Assembly (NCBI RefSeq): GCF_009663395.1
Contig: NZ_QKNW01000001.1
Span: forward strand, 2,356,001 to 2,420,000
Source: Halosegnis longus
GTDB lineage: Archaea; Halobacteriota; Halobacteria; Halobacteriales; Haloarculaceae
DNA length: 64,000 nt
Direction of reading: 5' to 3'
The stretch's first letter is position 1. Every line of letters begins with the position of its first letter. Both the position numbers and the translations under genes were made by a program. This document shows positions 43,119 to 52,268 of the stretch, piece by piece. Below the pieces are notes generated by a model. It did no database searches and was not told the DNA's origin. It saw nothing but the letters and a program-made list of their open reading frames with translations.

Positions 43119-44513
43119 TCAGGGGAGTTCAGAGCCGCAATGACCGCAGAAAGCGGCGGCGCTTGCTGGAAGCTGCTCTCCACAGTGTGGGCAAAACTGT
43201 GATGCTCCCCGAGAGTCCTCCCCTCCCTCGTTTGGATTGAACACCTCCGTTCGATTCTCTTCGTCGCTCGTTTCTGTCTCGGTCGTCGGTGACTCGTCCC
43301 GCGTCGCAGTCTCGCGGGAGGACTCACTTGCGGCGGGTTCAGCACGTGTGCTCGCAGGTTCGTCCTGCTGGGTTTCGGTAGCTGTCGTGCTGGTGTCGGT
43401 AGTCGTAGCCGTTTGTGACTGACTCGTCGTGGTGTCGCTTGTGCTGCCTGGAATCTCGGTCACCTGTTGTTCGATTGCGTCGGTCGTCGATTGGGTAGTG
43501 GCGTCCGTGCGACGACGAGTCGTCCCGGTGGACGAGCCAACCGACGGTGCCGATTCAAGCGCGGTAATCGCCTGGTCGATCATATCCGGATCAATATCCA
43601 AAACCTGCACATCTCGAACCGCTTGGAGGCCTGCGATTGCGTCGTCTGTTGGGGTAACTGTTGACGGGGTTTGGATGGCTGCACTGACAAGCGCGTAGGT
43701 TGCGTACCGACGAACGTCGATGCCTTGGGCCGTGAGGAGACGAACGAGTCCGGCTGAGGCTGCGGTGCCGACCCGCTCGGGATACTCAACTGCGACGTTT
43801 GACAGCGTCCACGCGGCGTACGTTTGCACCGACTGCTTCGAATCTTCGAGCAGTTCTGAGACGGATTCCGCTGCAGGCTCGACGTCTTCGGGAAACGCAG
43901 TGGCGATTTGGCCAAGCGTTCCGACGGCGTTGTGCCGGACGAACTCGTTCGAGTCAGTGAGGAGGCCGACACAGGGGTCGACTGCGTGGCGAATCGACGC
44001 CGGCGAGACTTTGCCGAGGTTCCAGGTGACGTAGGCGGCCGACGAGCGAACATTGGATTCGTGATGCTCGAGGAGTCGAATGGCGTCCTCCGTAATCGAC
44101 TCACACTCCGTCGGATACTCGTCGCTCAGACCGATGAACGCCGAGATTGCAGCGTCCTCTGTTGCCGTATCCTGCAAGCGACGTTTCAGCTGCGCGAGGG
44201 CCGGATGTACCTTCTCCGGATACTCGACGGCGATTCGGGAGAGACACCACGTGGCGTTCGCTCGAACGTCATCTGAATCATCAGTAAGTGCTTCCCTGAG
44301 TGCCGGAACGACGGTCGAGACGCGTTTGGGTCGCGGCTCTGCTGCTAGCGAGAGACTGTAGGCCGCAGCGTTCCGGATATCCGCCCGGTCAGCTTGCAGC
44401 ATGTCAGATAACTCGTCAACGTGCTCGGCGGCAGCCTGGGGATCTGATTCTGCGAGCGTTGCCAATTCCTGTGCTCGGTCCGGATCGAAGCGATCGTCTC
44501 CCAACAGACCCAT
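43119..44513 (-). CDS. HEAT/armadillo-repeat protein with TxVF motif and zinc ribbon
   Basis: A 464-residue protein. Residues ~10-320 comprise about nine HEAT-like helical repeats (for example DIRNAAAYSLSLAAE, DVRANATWCLSRIAVEYPEKV, SVQTYAAWTLSNVAVEYPERV). A long Thr/Ser/Glu-rich disordered linker (330-415) contains the motif RTEVFNPN (421-428), then the ribbon FCPHCGEQL ... FCGHCGSEL. HEAT repeats bind proteins. Last gene of the six-gene FHA/VWA/kinase/PP2C operon, 45 nt after the membrane FHA gene, so it is a strong candidate effector or scaffold of the cascade. Confidence 0.9.
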   Translation of the reverse strand: MGLLGDDRFDPDRAQELATLAESDPQAAAEHVDELSDMLQADRADIRNAAAYSLSLAAEPRPKRVSTVVPALREALTDDSDDVRANATWCLSRIAVEYPEKVHPALAQLKRRLQDTATEDAAISAFIGLSDEYPTECESITEDAIRLLEHHESNVRSSAAYVTWNLGKVSPASIRHAVDPCVGLLTDSNEFVRHNAVGTLGQIATAFPEDVEPAAESVSELLEDSKQSVQTYAAWTLSNVAVEYPERVGTAASAGLVRLLTAQGIDVRRYATYALVSAAIQTPSTVTPTDDAIAGLQAVRDVQVLDIDPDMIDQAITALESAPSVGSSTGTTRRRTDATTQSTTDAIEQQVTEIPGSTSDTTTSQSQTATTTDTSTTATETQQDEPASTRAEPAASESSRETATRDESPTTETETSDEENRTEVFNPNEGGEDSRGASQFCPHCGEQLPASAAAFCGHCGSELP

Positions 44514-44558
44514 TGGGAACGCATAGCATATCCCCCTACAAAATTCTATGTGTGAGCC

Positions 44559-45203
44559 TCAAGCAACCTCGAAACGGCCACGCAGCTCTCCCGCCAACAC
44601 GACTTCGTCACCGTCGGCGAGTGATGTCCACTGTTCCGGTGGAAGGCGCGTCCCGTCGAGGACGGTTCCGCCCGTCGAATCTAAGTCCTGCAGCTTGAGT
44701 TCACCATCGACCGATTCGACGATGAAATGGTCGCGGCTAATCGCTAACGCTCGCTGTTTCGCGACGCCCTGGTCGACCAAGTGGCGTCGGAGCTCTCGGC
44801 CGACTGCAACTCCCGTCGGAATCTCAATCCGGTCTCCCTCGATGTGCAACCAGACCTGTGTGCCCGCTCGGGTACCAACGTCCGGGTCGTAGACTTGCGT
44901 GGCGGTGTCGCTGTCCGCCTGCGAGTCAGACGAGCCGTCGACGCTGTCTGGCTGGTGGGCGTGCTGTACTGCTTCGGTATCACCGTCACCTCCGGCGGTT
45001 GCTGTGTCTCGCGCAGTAGCACTCGAGCTGTCATCCGACCGCTGTCGTCCCGTCGATGTGTCTGTCCCGCCGGCTGTATCGGGCGTCTCTGCGGAAGATG
45101 GTGCAGATGGGGTCCGATTTCGAGTGAGCCACCGGACACTGATTAATAAAATCGCAGAGGAGACGAGGCCGACAACAATTACGAGTGATTCGACGGAGAC
45201 CAT
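44559..45203 (-). CDS. membrane-anchored FHA domain protein with TxVY motif
   Basis: A 214-residue protein. There is one N-terminal helix (about 4-24) and then a 75-residue acidic Ser/Thr linker. The motif ATQVYDPD (101-108) lies just before an FHA domain (118-214). FHA residues recognisable are GRELRR (135-140), the SR-x-H phosphate-binding segment ISRDHF (155-160), and LDSTGGTVLDG (174-184) for the usual STNGT. The arrangement (Thr motif, then FHA) is the same as in GarA, where the phosphorylated motif binds its own FHA and switches the protein off. Second-to-last gene of the core operon. Confidence 0.88.
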   Translation of the reverse strand: MVSVESLVIVVGLVSSAILLISVRWLTRNRTPSAPSSAETPDTAGGTDTSTGRQRSDDSSSATARDTATAGGDGDTEAVQHAHQPDSVDGSSDSQADSDTATQVYDPDVGTRAGTQVWLHIEGDRIEIPTGVAVGRELRRHLVDQGVAKQRALAISRDHFIVESVDGELKLQDLDSTGGTVLDGTRLPPEQWTSLADGDEVVLAGELRGRFEVA

Positions 45204-45229
45204 TGTGAGAAACGGTTGGACGGCGCGTT

Positions 45230-46456
45230 TCAGGAGTCGTCTCCAGAGAGCCGCTCGCGGACCTTGTTTCCGAGTCGCTCCCCCACACCGCCCGACTCAG
45301 ACTCACCATCAGCAGCTTCAGCCGTGGCATCTGCGTCATCCCCGTCCTGTTCACCCGCCGGGGAATCTGTTGCGTCAGCCGAACCCGCGTTTGATTCAGC
45401 TGCGGCGTCATCATCCGCATCGTCCTCACCCCCCATGATGACGGTCTCTTCGTCGCTCACCTTCGTTTCCTCCTCGTCGATACCTCGCGGCGGGAGTGGG
45501 TCGGGAGAGTTCCCCCCAATCCCCGGGTCGGCGATGATAATCGAGATGTTATCCTTTCCGCCTCGCTCGTTGGCGATGGTGACGAGCTCCTCGTTCGCTG
45601 CTTCGAGCGTGTCGGCGGCAAGTACCGTATCCCGGATTTCGTCGTCGGTCACCGATTTCTCCAGAATCTCCTCTTTGACTTCTTCGTACTCGTCACCGGT
45701 GGCGTTCGTCAGTACGGAGTGGTAGTTCGGCGCATCAGTCCACCCGTCGATGAGCCCGTCACTCGTCACCAGGATTTTATCCTCCTGATACAGCGGAACA
45801 GAGCCGGTGTCCACGTCGACGGGCCGCATCTGCGGATCGTCGTACTGGTTTCCACCCAGTGCACGGGTAATCTGGTTTCCGTCGGGGTGGACCTCCGCCT
45901 CGACGTCATCCACTTCTCCGTCCTGTCGCATCCCCTCGACGGTCGAGTGGTCACGCGTGAGGAGGCTGATCTGGTCGTGGGCCGAGTTGATGAGATACGC
46001 CCGGCTATCGCCGACCCAGGCGAAGTGCACGAACCCGTCGTACACAAGCGCAACGACGATTGTCGTCATCGGCTCCGCTTTCGCCTCGGAGGCGTACTCG
46101 AGGATATCGGCGTGGGCGGTCTCGATTGCCGCGGTCAGCTGCTCGCGAATCTCCGTCCCGTCCGGGGCGTCATCGGTGATCGACGCCTGCATCGCGACGG
46201 CCGTCGCCTCTGGGCGGCGACGTTCAGCCGTTGCGAGGAATCCTGACAGCTCCTCCAGTACCGTGTTTGACGCGATGTACGACGCGACATCACCGTCTTG
46301 GTGGCCACCAGCCCCGTCCGCAACGACGAACAGCGCTGCCTCGCGCTCGTCATCCCGGTGGCCGGTGGCGAGCGTCGTCGCGCCGAGACTGTCTTCGTTA
46401 ATGCCGTTGCTCTGTCGTTTCCGCTTGCCGATGTCGAGGATTGTATCGTATTCCAT
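45230..46456 (-). CDS. PP2C-type serine/threonine protein phosphatase
   Basis: A 408-residue PPM-family phosphatase. Metal-binding and catalytic motifs are NEDS (20-23, Asp22), VADGAGGHQDG (45-55, Asp47), WVGDSRAYL (147-155, Asp150), LTRDHS, TSDGLIDGW (231-239, Asp233) and GGKDNISIIIAD (299-310, Asp302). The domain spans 1-310. An unusual acidic Ala/Asp tail follows, containing the motif ETKVSDEETVIMGG (330-343), which resembles the Thr motifs of other island proteins. It is the obvious phosphatase for Thr phosphorylated by the neighbouring kinase; start ATG 46454-46456. Confidence 0.94.
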   Translation of the reverse strand: MEYDTILDIGKRKRQSNGINEDSLGATTLATGHRDDEREAALFVVADGAGGHQDGDVASYIASNTVLEELSGFLATAERRRPEATAVAMQASITDDAPDGTEIREQLTAAIETAHADILEYASEAKAEPMTTIVVALVYDGFVHFAWVGDSRAYLINSAHDQISLLTRDHSTVEGMRQDGEVDDVEAEVHPDGNQITRALGGNQYDDPQMRPVDVDTGSVPLYQEDKILVTSDGLIDGWTDAPNYHSVLTNATGDEYEEVKEEILEKSVTDDEIRDTVLAADTLEAANEELVTIANERGGKDNISIIIADPGIGGNSPDPLPPRGIDEEETKVSDEETVIMGGEDDADDDAAAESNAGSADATDSPAGEQDGDDADATAEAADGESESGGVGERLGNKVRERLSGDDS

Positions 46457-46489
46457 GTGTCTGTGGTTGAGTGGTCGTGGCTCTGTGAA

Positions 46490-47719
46490 CTATCCGAGGA
46501 ACTCGCACGTGACGCCGTACGAGGGGTGAACGAATGCGATCATGTCTCCCCGGTCGAGTTGGATTTCGCTGGAGAGGTTCGACGGAACGTCTCGTCCCTG
46601 TTGTTGTTGCCGCCGTCGGCCCCGCTGGGAGAGCACCTGCTGCCACCCGTTTCCTTTGTTGACGTAGGTGCCGTTGGTGCTCTTGTCTTTGAGATACCAG
46701 TTCCCGCTGTTGTCCGTGTCGAACTCCACCTGGACCGCAGAGATGTACTCCTCGTCGTCCCGGATCGGGATTGCCGGCGGAGGATTTGTCCCCTTTCGAC
46801 CGAGGGTATCACCGGGGCTAATATCGTGTCGTGCACCCTGCTGTGGGCCTGCAACGCGACGGATACGGGCCTGTTTGGGTGGAACTGGGTCCTTATTCTC
46901 CAAGGCCCGTTTCAGGATGAGCGAATTGTTGTATCGGTCCTGCGGGAGTTCCTGGGTCGCTCGTTCGAGGATGTCGCCGAGGTACCCGGGCGCATCAATG
47001 CCGAAGTCCGCCGGTCGCACCCCGTTTCCGCGTGGGGCATTGCCGGTGATGAGGAAAAACAGGAACTTCCCCATCGAGTACACGTCTGTGTGCGGACCGA
47101 GGGGGAGCGGGTTGAGGACATTCTTGTCCTGCGTGACCTCCTTGGGATACCACTGACTGGAGCCGAACTTGGTCGACCCGTCGTTGTTCGCGCTCGGGTC
47201 GGCCTCGAACTTCGACGCGGCGTTCAGGTCGATGAGCTTGAGGTCGCCGTTATTCGTCCGCATGATGTTGTCGGGCTTCAAATCTCGGTAGACGATCTCG
47301 TTTTCGTGAAGGAAGTGGATCACGTCGGCGAGTTCAATCCCAATCTGTCTGGCTTCGTTCGGATTGAACGGCTGGCTGTTGACGATTTCGTCGAGGTCTT
47401 CGCCGTCGATTAGCTCGACGACGATGAAGTCCAGCCCGCGGTGTTGAAGCGTATCCTGTAGCCCGATTACGTTCGGGTGTCCGCCGGCGTCAGTCACCTC
47501 TTCCAGGAGGTCGACTTCCCGCTGAAACCCGCTATCGATGACCGAGTCCGCGTTGGTGCCCCCGAACCGCTGATACCGTGGGTGTTTGACGGCGTACTGC
47601 TGGCCGGTCTGCTGGTCGGTCGCTAAAAAGACAATCGCAAAGCCGCCGTGGCCGAGCTGCGATTGGAGTTCGTATCGTCCGCCGACGACGTCTCCTGCTT
47701 GTGGCTGGTAACTACTCAT
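46490..47719 (-). CDS. serine/threonine protein kinase with C-terminal FHA domain
   Basis: A 409-residue protein. Kinase domain at 15-275: glycine loop LGHGGFAIV (22-30), Lys45 (VKHP), alpha-C Glu68, catalytic loop YRDLKPDN (144-151) with Asp146, and DLN instead of DFG with Asp164. The fold is complete enough to be active. An FHA domain (~305-409) follows, with WYLKDKSTNGTYVNKGNGW near 341 matching the phosphate-binding STNGT loop. The first FHA arm, around YISAVQVEF, lacks the usual SRxH. It overlaps the VWA gene by 8 nt, so they are co-translated. Kinase-FHA fusions allow binding of phosphorylated partners. Confidence 0.93.
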   Translation of the reverse strand: MSSYQPQAGDVVGGRYELQSQLGHGGFAIVFLATDQQTGQQYAVKHPRYQRFGGTNADSVIDSGFQREVDLLEEVTDAGGHPNVIGLQDTLQHRGLDFIVVELIDGEDLDEIVNSQPFNPNEARQIGIELADVIHFLHENEIVYRDLKPDNIMRTNNGDLKLIDLNAASKFEADPSANNDGSTKFGSSQWYPKEVTQDKNVLNPLPLGPHTDVYSMGKFLFFLITGNAPRGNGVRPADFGIDAPGYLGDILERATQELPQDRYNNSLILKRALENKDPVPPKQARIRRVAGPQQGARHDISPGDTLGRKGTNPPPAIPIRDDEEYISAVQVEFDTDNSGNWYLKDKSTNGTYVNKGNGWQQVLSQRGRRRQQQQGRDVPSNLSSEIQLDRGDMIAFVHPSYGVTCEFLG

Positions 47720-48887
47720 CGTCCATCACTCGCGACACGTCGTCACGAGCGGCGCGGGGATCATCGCCTTCGACGATTGTCTGGTGGTCCTCTTCAAGGC
47801 GAGTGACCTCCTCGTGGTCCGGATGGAGTTCCTCCATCTCCTCGATTCGAGTTTCGACCTGTTCCTGCTCGACTTGGGTCTCGGCTTCGATCATCTCGTT
47901 GCGAAGCTTCGTCCCCTCGAATGCGACCTCGACGTCCTCGTTGTTCACCCGGAGCTTGTCCGGATCGTCCGTGTAGTCGATTGCGAACTGTTCGTTTTGC
48001 TCGCCGCTTCCGGTCGATAGCGTGGCGTTTGCAAGCAGGAACTCCTGTCCGGCCTCTCGCTCCGGCGCCTGGAACTTGAACACGAGCTTCTGTGCGCTCC
48101 CTTCGGCCAGGTCGGGGATTTTGATTACCGCCGTGTTATCCTGCCAGTCCACATCGACCGGCTGGACCTGTGGCATCCCCATGTACACTTCCTGAACCTC
48201 GGTTCCGGTGGTCACGTTCAGCGTGAGTTCCGGATTCGCTGCGACCACGGTCGATGCCTCCTCGACCTTGTCGCCGAAGAAGTCGCGAATGTCGTTTGCC
48301 TCCTCCAGATGTCGCCACTCACCCTGAGATTTCTCACCGAGGGTCCGCACCACGTCTTCGTCGTAATCGGTGCCGATCCCGGCTGACATGATGGACATGC
48401 CCATGTCAGCACACTCCTCTGCGAGCCGCTCGAAGTTCCCCGTGTCCTGACCGTCGGTGAGGAGCAGGATTCGACGCGCCGTCTGGTCGTCGTCCGGAAG
48501 CTGTTGGAGCGTTTGGCGGGCCTTGCGAATCCCGTCCTGGATGTCCGTTCCGCCACCGGTCGACATCTGGTCGACCATCGAGCGCACGCGGTCTTTCTGG
48601 TCTTCCGTCATTTTCGTGGCGCTTAACAGCTCGTCGGCACTGGAGTTGAACGTCACCAGACTCAGATGGTCGGCGTCGTCCAACAGTCCCAGCACCCACT
48701 GGATTCCCTGGCGAACGGAGTCAATCTTCTCGCCGTGCATCGAGCCGCTGACATCGACACAGAGTGCAATCTGGCGGGCGGCATTCCCGCTTCCGCTGTC
48801 TGGGTCGATGACCATCTCGCCGTAGGTGATTCCGCCTTTGTCCGGCAGGTTCGGTCGACTCAGCCGAGTATCGATTGAATGTCCCAT
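47712..48887 (-). CDS. von Willebrand factor A domain protein
   Basis: A 391-residue protein. Residues ~35-200 are a VWA domain with a full MIDAS: DVSGSM (45-50), Thr114 in GGGTDI and Asp145 in LLTDGQD. A beta-sandwich-like region follows (225-325) and a coiled-coil, charged C-terminus (330-391). VWA proteins with kinase and PP2C partners form the TerY-P triad described in bacterial tellurite-resistance/stress systems; this gene, the kinase and the PP2C lie in a row. It is cytosolic, with no signal peptide. It likely binds the kinase or a metal-dependent partner. Confidence 0.92.
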   Translation of the reverse strand: MGHSIDTRLSRPNLPDKGGITYGEMVIDPDSGSGNAARQIALCVDVSGSMHGEKIDSVRQGIQWVLGLLDDADHLSLVTFNSSADELLSATKMTEDQKDRVRSMVDQMSTGGGTDIQDGIRKARQTLQQLPDDDQTARRILLLTDGQDTGNFERLAEECADMGMSIMSAGIGTDYDEDVVRTLGEKSQGEWRHLEEANDIRDFFGDKVEEASTVVAANPELTLNVTTGTEVQEVYMGMPQVQPVDVDWQDNTAVIKIPDLAEGSAQKLVFKFQAPEREAGQEFLLANATLSTGSGEQNEQFAIDYTDDPDKLRVNNEDVEVAFEGTKLRNEMIEAETQVEQEQVETRIEEMEELHPDHEEVTRLEEDHQTIVEGDDPRAARDDVSRVMDDE

Positions 48888-48932
48888 TGTTGTGGTGTTG
48901 TCGTCGTTGTTTGGTTGCTGTGTCTACCGCAC

Positions 48933-49712
48933 TCACGTGATGTGTACGTCCAGCTTAGCGATACCAGACAGCTCGATTGAACTCCCGTCGCTCACCTTCG
49001 TTTCGTCACCTTCCGTCAGCGATTGTCCATCGACCTCCGTCGTGTTGCGGCCGTGATCCACGACGTACACGCCGTCGTCTCGCATCTCGAATTCGATGTG
49101 TTCACGGTGGATGTACCGGGCTTCGTCGCGGTCGGTACCGTCTCTCACGAGGGCCTCTCGAACCTCTCCTCCGACGATGTCGCCGTGTGCAATCGACATG
49201 CGCTCTCCCGCAACTTCGATCTCGACGTCTGGGTCCCCATCGTCCGGCACAGGCGTGGTGTCATCAACGTCGTCACCTGGCGGCGTATCGTCGCTCGTGT
49301 CTGTTCCGGTGTCTGGAAGTTCGGTCCCACAGTTCGAACAGTATTCGAACTCTGTGGAGGATTCCGTCCCACAGCCCGGACACTGGACGGTTCCGGGGTC
49401 TCCACCGTCGTCGTCATCGTCGTCATCGTCGTCTACGGTCAGTTCGCTTCCACATTCTCCACAGAAGTCGAATGAGGCGTCGACCTCCGACCCGCAGTTG
49501 CTACACTCAACGAGGGAGGAATCACTGCCAGTATCGTCTCCCGAATCCGTCGACTCAGTGGTAGAGCCGCCAGTATTGCCGTCATCACCGTCGGAATCTG
49601 ACTTCGCCTGTGGATGTTGTGCACCACAATCAGGGTTCGTGCAGTAGCCGCCGCTGGCCCATAAGTCAAACTGCTCCCCACACCGAGGACACTCTACTGA
49701 ATCACTCGACAT
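48933..49712 (-). CDS. FHA domain protein with three N-terminal zinc-ribbon modules
   Basis: A 259-residue protein. Cysteine pairs occur at 8/11-24/29, 70/73-84/87 and 111/114-125/128, giving three ribbons separated by Asp-rich disordered linkers (including a run of Asp around 94-102). The FHA domain is at 163-259: GGEVREALVR, IHREHIEFEM (His202 region) and DHGRNTTEVDG. The segment DETKVSDG (236-243) inside the FHA recurs in the PP2C tail. First gene of the core minus-strand operon. The ATG at 49710-49712 was selected; the longer frame includes only low-quality sequence. Adapter binding phosphorylated clients and zinc-ribbon partners is inferred. Confidence 0.87.
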   Translation of the reverse strand: MSSDSVECPRCGEQFDLWASGGYCTNPDCGAQHPQAKSDSDGDDGNTGGSTTESTDSGDDTGSDSSLVECSNCGSEVDASFDFCGECGSELTVDDDDDDDDDGGDPGTVQCPGCGTESSTEFEYCSNCGTELPDTGTDTSDDTPPGDDVDDTTPVPDDGDPDVEIEVAGERMSIAHGDIVGGEVREALVRDGTDRDEARYIHREHIEFEMRDDGVYVVDHGRNTTEVDGQSLTEGDETKVSDGSSIELSGIAKLDVHIT

Positions 49713-49840
49713 GTTTGGTGGCCATACTGCCTCTGTATTAAATCTGGCCGTGAGGTGACATCCCACACACCCACACCTACCGCGGTGGGACACTGCGCCG
49801 ACGAGCAGAAACTGATAATGATAACATTCCGACCCGAACA

Positions 49841-49848
49841 ATTATATT
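49841..49848 (+). promoter_or_regulatory. TATA box of the J-like zinc-finger gene
   Basis: ATTATATT lies 23-30 nt before the GTG at 49871, in the 158-bp interval divergent from the core operon. It supports GTG 49871 as the start rather than the upstream TTG. Confidence 0.6.
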
Positions 49849-49870
49849 GAGTAGTGTTAACAACCTCGGT

Positions 49871-51934
49871 GTGTCTTCAGTTGAGCAATTTTACGACATC
49901 CTGGGCGTCTCAGCGGACGCTGAGCCGGGGGATATAAACGAATACGCCCGGGAGAGCGTGGACTCGTTTCGCGACCGGGTCGAGAACGCTGATGACCCGA
50001 AAGCTGAAGAGCGCAAGTTGCTCGTCGCGTACGAGGTCCTCACGGACCCGGAAGAGCGGTATCTCTACGAGCTATACGGCCACGACGAGTACGTCCAACG
50101 ACGGCTGGATGGCGAGGAGCTCACGGAGATAGAAGCAGCCTCCGGGTCGGGGGGACTCACGCCCGTGTTCGGAGCCGAGGACGATACTGGCTCCAACACG
50201 CAGATTTTCGACCCGACCGAAGCCGACGGGGCTGAAACCGCCATCCAGGATGACGGAAGCGATGAGACGGTTATCCAAGGCGAAGGAGGCGACGAGACCG
50301 TCATCCAAGACAGCGCAGATGGGTCAGCAGCGACGGATGCGACCACCATAGAGGATAGCGAGGCCTCAGACGCAGATACCGACGAGACGGTCATCCAAGA
50401 CGACGAGGAGAGCCAGGAGCCGGACAAGGACGGAATTGAAACGCTCGAGGAGTCAGAGACAGTTACGAGTAAGCTTTCGCGGTTCGGAGTCTCCAAATCA
50501 CCGCTTGCGACAGCCCCAGGGATTAGTAATCAGGAATACGGCCACGTCGCGGCAGCCGGATACGCGGTTGCACTGCTCGCCGTTGTCGGTCTCATTGGAA
50601 CAGTCCTCCCGTTCGGGAGCCCAGTGCTCGGGGCGTTTGCGGCTAGCGCACTGGTCCTCGGTGTCGGAATCACGTACACAGCGGCGTGTTACGGCTACCA
50701 CCGCGATATCCGGACGCGGACCGCGATTGGCGCCGTGGCTCCGGTCTTCCTGTTAGTCGTTCCGGAGTTCGGTCTCTTCCCAGCAGTTCCCGGGGCTGTC
50801 CTCGCTATGGTCGGGCTGAGCGTTGGGCTAGCCGGCGTCTTAGGCGCTAACTCATACATTGAAGCGACACGCAACAATCTCCGTGAGCAGCGCAAAGGTG
50901 ACACGTCGCGAGGCGGGGAGAATCATGCACGCACGGACCCGCGGTCCGGCACGCCCGACGATTCGATCCCCGCGATAGACATCCTCGAAACGTTCGCGGA
51001 TGAGTACACGACACGAACCTCGACCGTTGCGGAGGATCTGACCGACGAATCCACGATTCACTCGACGCGACACTTCGTTCCGGAGCGGCACATCAAGCGC
51101 AAGCTCATCGTCACGGATACACAGCACAACAGAGAGGTGCCGGCTAGCGACTTTGCGGCCGTCGAAAGCCGGCTCCGACATGATGTCCACGAGCGAAACA
51201 ACCACCACCCGACCGGGTTCGAGACAGCAACCTACAACTATCTCGTTCCGGAGACAGTCGAGCAGCTGACCTGTCCGAAGTGTAGCGGCCGCACTCGCGT
51301 GCAGTGTCCGACCTGTTCGGGGCACGGTGAAGTGCACTGCAGCAAATGCGGCGGTGACGCACGGAATCAGTGCCGGCGGTGTAGCGGCCGCGGCCGTGTA
51401 GAGGATAGTGACGGGAACTACTCCATCTGCAGCAACTGCGGCGGCGATGGCCACAATCCGTGTGGCCGCTGTCAGGCGACCGGAACAGAGCGGTGCAGCC
51501 GGTGTAGCGGTCAGGGAGAGATTACGTGCGACCGCTGTGAGGGTGACGGCAACGTCGCCCAGTACGTCGAACTCATTCGCGAATACGAACCCCAAGAGAC
51601 TGTCAGCTACGTATCACACAGTATTCCCGAGAAGTATCTGACTGACCCGGAGGGCAAGCAGGTGCAGAAGGATCGGTCGTACAACAGCAACGTCGACGCG
51701 ACGGAGGGTGATGTCTTCATGTCTGAACACGAGATTCGGGAGATTCCCTCGGACGTCATCACCTACGAGTACGCCGGCGACCTATACGAAACGTACGAAA
51801 TCGAAGACGAGGTCGTCGCTCCGACTCACCCGAGAGAGCTTGGCGGTCGTGTGCGCATCTTTGCTGGCCTGAGCGCTGTGTTCGCGCTCGTGTACGTGTA
51901 CGCCGTAGCTGTCGGGCCGGCTGGACTCCCCTGA
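49871..51934 (+). CDS. J-like/DnaJ zinc-finger membrane protein with multiple Thr motifs
   Basis: A 687-residue protein. The N-terminus (1-78) resembles a J domain (FYDILGVSADA ... LLVAYEVLTDPEERYLYELYG) but lacks the HPD motif, so it cannot stimulate DnaK in the usual way. The linker carries NTQIFDPT (109-116) and repeated T-x-I-Q variants (ETAIQ, ETVIQ at 122-176). Three to four membrane helices lie at ~225-330. The DnaJ-type CxxCxGxG zinc-finger region (468-562) is unusually expanded, with seven or more CxxC units, followed by a beta-like region and a C-terminal helix (~662-684). Probably a membrane hub read by FHA proteins. Confidence 0.87.
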   Translation: MSSVEQFYDILGVSADAEPGDINEYARESVDSFRDRVENADDPKAEERKLLVAYEVLTDPEERYLYELYGHDEYVQRRLDGEELTEIEAASGSGGLTPVFGAEDDTGSNTQIFDPTEADGAETAIQDDGSDETVIQGEGGDETVIQDSADGSAATDATTIEDSEASDADTDETVIQDDEESQEPDKDGIETLEESETVTSKLSRFGVSKSPLATAPGISNQEYGHVAAAGYAVALLAVVGLIGTVLPFGSPVLGAFAASALVLGVGITYTAACYGYHRDIRTRTAIGAVAPVFLLVVPEFGLFPAVPGAVLAMVGLSVGLAGVLGANSYIEATRNNLREQRKGDTSRGGENHARTDPRSGTPDDSIPAIDILETFADEYTTRTSTVAEDLTDESTIHSTRHFVPERHIKRKLIVTDTQHNREVPASDFAAVESRLRHDVHERNNHHPTGFETATYNYLVPETVEQLTCPKCSGRTRVQCPTCSGHGEVHCSKCGGDARNQCRRCSGRGRVEDSDGNYSICSNCGGDGHNPCGRCQATGTERCSRCSGQGEITCDRCEGDGNVAQYVELIREYEPQETVSYVSHSIPEKYLTDPEGKQVQKDRSYNSNVDATEGDVFMSEHEIREIPSDVITYEYAGDLYETYEIEDEVVAPTHPRELGGRVRIFAGLSAVFALVYVYAVAVGPAGLP

Positions 51935-51983
51935 GTGGAAGGGTGTCCGAACATCTTTGCCGGTGGGGTCTGGACTCGTGGAT

Positions 51984-52268
51984 ATGGTCGACCCGTTCAT
52001 TCAGTGGACCCCCGAACGGTTGCGACTCATCGGGTTCACAGCAGCAATAGCGGGTGCGTCGGTGCTTCTGACGCTTCCCCTCTCAGAGCTCGATACGACA
52101 CCGCGACAGCGGCTTGTCTTGGCACTGTTCGTGGGTGCGAGTAGCTACTACATGACCGACCAGTACCCCATTTTGATGACTGCAGTCACCGTTGCGAGTC
52201 TTGGGCTGGCTCTCGCTGTACCACTAATCCTCAGCTTCCGAGTTGCTCATGATACCATCCGTAACTAG
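51984..52268 (+). CDS. small three-helix membrane protein
   Basis: A 94-residue protein starting MVDPFIQWTPERLRL. Helices lie at about 15-34, 44-60 and 64-86. The ATG 51984 (50 nt after the J-like gene) was preferred over upstream TTG/GTG codons. Its end overlaps the start of the next gene by 20 nt, suggesting translational coupling. No known family or motif. Confidence 0.65.
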   Translation: MVDPFIQWTPERLRLIGFTAAIAGASVLLTLPLSELDTTPRQRLVLALFVGASSYYMTDQYPILMTAVTVASLGLALAVPLILSFRVAHDTIRN

